DNA from: JASHSH01 sp036490215 | Lineage (GTDB): Bacteria; Pseudomonadota; Alphaproteobacteria; Rhodospirillales; Magnetospirillaceae | Assembly (NCBI GenBank): GCA_036490215.1 | Contig: DASXEH010000036.1 | Coordinates: 1-64,000, forward strand | Direction of reading: 5' to 3' | DNA length: 64,000 bases | Part shown: piece after piece, positions 61,498 to 64,000 of the stretch | How positions within the stretch are numbered: the first letter of the stretch is position 1 | Layout: each line of letters starts with the position of its first letter | Translations under genes and position numbers: made by a program | Notes under the pieces: model-generated | What the model was told of the DNA's origin: nothing | Databases searched by the model: none | The model's input: the letters and a program-made list of their open reading frames with translations, nothing else

Positions 61498-64000
61498 GCA
61501 CCAGGGCCGACCTGCCCACATCCTCGGAGGCTTCAGTTCCCGAGATCGATGGCTCGGCCGAGATCCAAAACCTGGCCGACGATTCCGGTATCCGCCCTCT
61601 GATCGAGAAAGACGAGCGTCGCGAGACCAGCGCGTCCACATCGGTGGTCCCGCTCGCCACCTATCGCCTGCAATTCGGCGAGCATCTCGATTTCAACGGT
61701 GCGGCACGCGTCGCGCCTTATCTCGCGGAACTCGGGATCAGTCATCTTTACGCATCGCCCTGGCTCGAAGCGCGCGGGCCGGGATCGCATGGCTACGACA
61801 TCACCGATTACACGGCGTTCAACCCGGTGCTCGGCGGCGAAGACGGTTTCGAGCATCTGGCCGCAACACTTGCCACGCATGACCTTGGTCATATCGCCGA
61901 TTTCGTGCCCAATCACATGGGCATCGGCAAGACCAGTAACCCGTGGTGGAACGACGTTCTGGAATGGGGCCCCGCTTCGCCTCACGCCGCCCATTTCGAT
62001 ATCGACTGGCAATCGCCCAATCGGCATTTGCGAGGCAAAGTCGATATTCCGATCCTCGGCAAAGCTTATGGCCGCGCGCTCGAAGACGGTGATTTGAAAC
62101 TACGATTCGAACCGGCTCAGGGTCGTTTCGCCCTTTGGTATCATGATCATCGCTTTCCGATCGACCCACGCAGCTATCCTCAAATCATCGGCCGTGCCGT
62201 TGATATCACCCGCGACGGGCAAATCAACCATACAGCGAATTTCAAGTCGCTCAGCGACATCGAACGCGGTTTCGCGCTTTCGGACACGCTGACGCCGAAA
62301 GAAGCACAGACTCTCGAAACCGCGCTGGCTAACCTCGCCGCCGCGGATTCCCTCATTGCCGACTGTCTGCAACGGGCGGCGGATAGCTTCGCCGGACAGC
62401 CCGGCGATCGCGACAGCCACCGCGCATTGCACGAACTGCTGGAATGCCAGCACTACAATCTGTCCTATTGGCGCGCCGGGCCGGACGAGATCAACTACCG
62501 TCACTTCTTCAATATCGCTGATCTGGCTGGCATCCGGATCGAAGACCGCGGCTTATTCGACGATGTGCACCGCCTGGTGGCGCGGCTCCTGCGCGAGGGC
62601 AAACTTAGCGGCTTGCGCATCGACCATATCGACGGCCTGCACGATCCGGCAGAGTACTGCGCGCGCCTGCGCGATATGGCTTCGGAGACACCGCATGGCT
62701 CAGCCTATCTGGTCGTGGAAAAGATATTGGCAAACGGCGAAACGCTGCCGATGGATTGGCCCGTGGCGGGTACAACGGGTTACGATTTCGTAGCCAAGGT
62801 CAATGCGCTGCTTGTCGACCCTAATGGCAAAGCGCCGCTGACCGATTTCTACCAACGCTTTACCGATCGCCGGGAAAGCTACGCCGATGCAGTGCGACGG
62901 GCGCGGCAGTTCGCAGTCACCACGCTGTTCAGTGGCGAACTCGATTCATTGGCGCGCTCATTACATTCGATCGCGGAGCGGGATTGGATGACGCGCGACT
63001 TTACCTTGCCGCGGTTGCGCGATGCCCTGCACGCCGTTCTTGGCCGTTTCCCTGTCTACCGCTCCTATGTCACGGCGCAGACGGCATCGGAGAGCGACCG
63101 CGCAGTGATTGCCGACGCAATTGCCGGCGCTATGCAAGATCGGCCCGATCTCACAGAAGACGGAATCTTTGATTTCATCAGCACAGTGCTGACCGGAGAC
63201 TATTTGCGTACTGCTGAGCGCGATAGTGAGGTCGCGCGTTTCGCCATGCGCTTCCAGCAAATCTCGGGGCCGATCTCAGCCAAAGGCATCGAGGATACGA
63301 CCTTCTATCGCTATAACCGGCTGATTGCGCTCAATGAGGTCGGCGGCGACCCCGATGTCTTCGGTCTCGATGCCGATGCTTTTCACCGCTTCAACCAAGA
63401 TCATGCCGCGTACTGGCCCCATGCGATGCTGGCCACTTCGACCCACGACACCAAACGTGGCGAGGACGCGCGGGCGCGATTGGCGGCACTATCGACGATC
63501 CCCACGGAATGGTGCGATCGGGTGACACGTTGGTCCGCCCAGAATCGGCCTTTCGTCAGCATCTTGCCGAAAGGCATAGCCCCGAGCGCCAATGACGAAT
63601 ATCTCCTCTATCAGACTCTGGTCGGCGCCTGGCCCATAGAATTGTTCGCCGACGTTCCTGCCGATGCTGATCTCGCCGCCTTCCGCGGCCGGCTGAAAAC
63701 CTTCATGCGCAAGGCACTGCGCGAGGCCGGCGAGCACTCGTCTTGGGCCTATCCCAACGCCGCCTATGAGGAAGCCATCGAGCGTTTCATCGACCATCTT
63801 GTGAGTGACGAAAATGCCGGCTTCTCGGAGATGGCCGATTTCGCGGCCCGTGTGGCAGAACTTGGGGTCGCCAACAGCCTGGTGCAGCTGGTGCTGAAAT
63901 GCACCTGCCCCGGCGTTCCAGATATCTACCAGGGCACCGAGCTTTGGGATCTGTCGCTGGTCGACCCCGACAATCGGCGGCCGGTCGATTTCGATACCCG
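61494..64000 (+). CDS. treY: Malto-oligosyltrehalose synthase, 3' end outside window
   Basis: The frame is open from GTG 61494 to the window end, 835 full codons of a protein usually near 900 residues. It turns the reducing-end alpha-1,4 bond of a glucan chain into an alpha,alpha-1,1 bond (EC 5.4.99.15). The conserved sequence begins at PLATYRLQFG (residue 53) after an unconserved tail of about 50 residues. Catalytic residues are D377 (LRIDHIDG), E409 (VVEKIL) and D652 (THDTKRGED); PGVPDIYQGTE near the end is also typical. GTG overlaps the treZ stop and has GGAG about 8 bases upstream. Confidence 0.94.
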   Translation, partial: MSTRADLPTSSEASVPEIDGSAEIQNLADDSGIRPLIEKDERRETSASTSVVPLATYRLQFGEHLDFNGAARVAPYLAELGISHLYASPWLEARGPGSHGYDITDYTAFNPVLGGEDGFEHLAATLATHDLGHIADFVPNHMGIGKTSNPWWNDVLEWGPASPHAAHFDIDWQSPNRHLRGKVDIPILGKAYGRALEDGDLKLRFEPAQGRFALWYHDHRFPIDPRSYPQIIGRAVDITRDGQINHTANFKSLSDIERGFALSDTLTPKEAQTLETALANLAAADSLIADCLQRAADSFAGQPGDRDSHRALHELLECQHYNLSYWRAGPDEINYRHFFNIADLAGIRIEDRGLFDDVHRLVARLLREGKLSGLRIDHIDGLHDPAEYCARLRDMASETPHGSAYLVVEKILANGETLPMDWPVAGTTGYDFVAKVNALLVDPNGKAPLTDFYQRFTDRRESYADAVRRARQFAVTTLFSGELDSLARSLHSIAERDWMTRDFTLPRLRDALHAVLGRFPVYRSYVTAQTASESDRAVIADAIAGAMQDRPDLTEDGIFDFISTVLTGDYLRTAERDSEVARFAMRFQQISGPISAKGIEDTTFYRYNRLIALNEVGGDPDVFGLDADAFHRFNQDHAAYWPHAMLATSTHDTKRGEDARARLAALSTIPTEWCDRVTRWSAQNRPFVSILPKGIAPSANDEYLLYQTLVGAWPIELFADVPADADLAAFRGRLKTFMRKALREAGEHSSWAYPNAAYEEAIERFIDHLVSDENAGFSEMADFAARVAELGVANSLVQLVLKCTCPGVPDIYQGTELWDLSLVDPDNRRPVDFDT

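Overview
The window is a GC-rich, gene-dense bacterial chromosome segment that reads as an alphaproteobacterium, possibly Rhodospirillales or a relative; the rank below class is a guess. The cues are an SOS operator of the alphaproteobacterial direct-repeat type (GAAC-N7-GAAC) before imuA, a good match to the general-stress EcfG promoter (GGAAC-N16-CGTT), an imuAB pair, a DUF2066 protein, RpiR- and MarR-controlled catabolic clusters and a glgE/treS/treZ/treY operon. I see no tRNA, rRNA, CRISPR array, insertion sequence or prophage. Almost all of the sequence is coding, with many 1-4 bp overlaps between genes.

Layout. (1) 1-3897: envelope/glycan genes, namely two GT-C-like membrane proteins (the first cut by the window edge), a SAM methyltransferase and a family 2 glycosyltransferase. 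(2) 3967-9841: malonyl-CoA decarboxylase and NAD(P)HX repair enzyme on the minus strand, divergent from a LexA-controlled imuA-imuB cassette followed by a MobA-like nucleotidyltransferase. (3) 9868-17552: dienelactone hydrolase, 2-hydroxyacid dehydrogenase, a minus-strand operon of cytochrome P450, hotdog thioesterase and aldolase/SDR fusion, then DUF2066, an EamA transporter and BolA. (4) 17549-31706: a sugar/polyol island. A ribose-type ABC importer with a Gfo/Idh dehydrogenase and a xylose-isomerase-like protein diverges from an SDR, a mannitol-dehydrogenase-family enzyme, an RpiR regulator and an IolC-DUF2090 fusion. A ThDP enzyme lies convergently behind it. (5) 31840-46101: a MarR regulator, a complete LIV-type ABC importer, and a beta-oxidation operon (acyl-CoA ligase, thioesterase, thiolase, SDR, FadB-type enzyme, two acyl-CoA dehydrogenases) resembling the pimelate (pim) operon. 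(6) 46211-48563: a small secreted Ala/Gly/Ser/Thr-rich protein with an EcfG-type promoter, glycerol kinase, and an orphan lipoprotein coupled to it. (7) 48846-64000: a plus-strand operon glgE, treS-maltokinase, glgB, glgX, treZ, treY (treY cut by the window end).

How the genes work together. The last operon joins three routes between alpha-glucan and trehalose: GlgE/TreS/maltokinase/GlgB can turn trehalose into branched glucan through maltose 1-phosphate, GlgX debranches glucan, and TreY/TreZ release trehalose from glucan ends. The LIV/pim-like region looks like uptake plus CoA-dependent beta-oxidation of an organic acid, and two matching palindromes (31783-31797 and 32474-32492) suggest that the local MarR protein controls it. 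The polyol island has its own importer, oxidoreductases, kinase/aldolase and a candidate operator set inside a strong promoter (24799-24826), but its substrate is not evident because most of the classical inositol genes are missing here.
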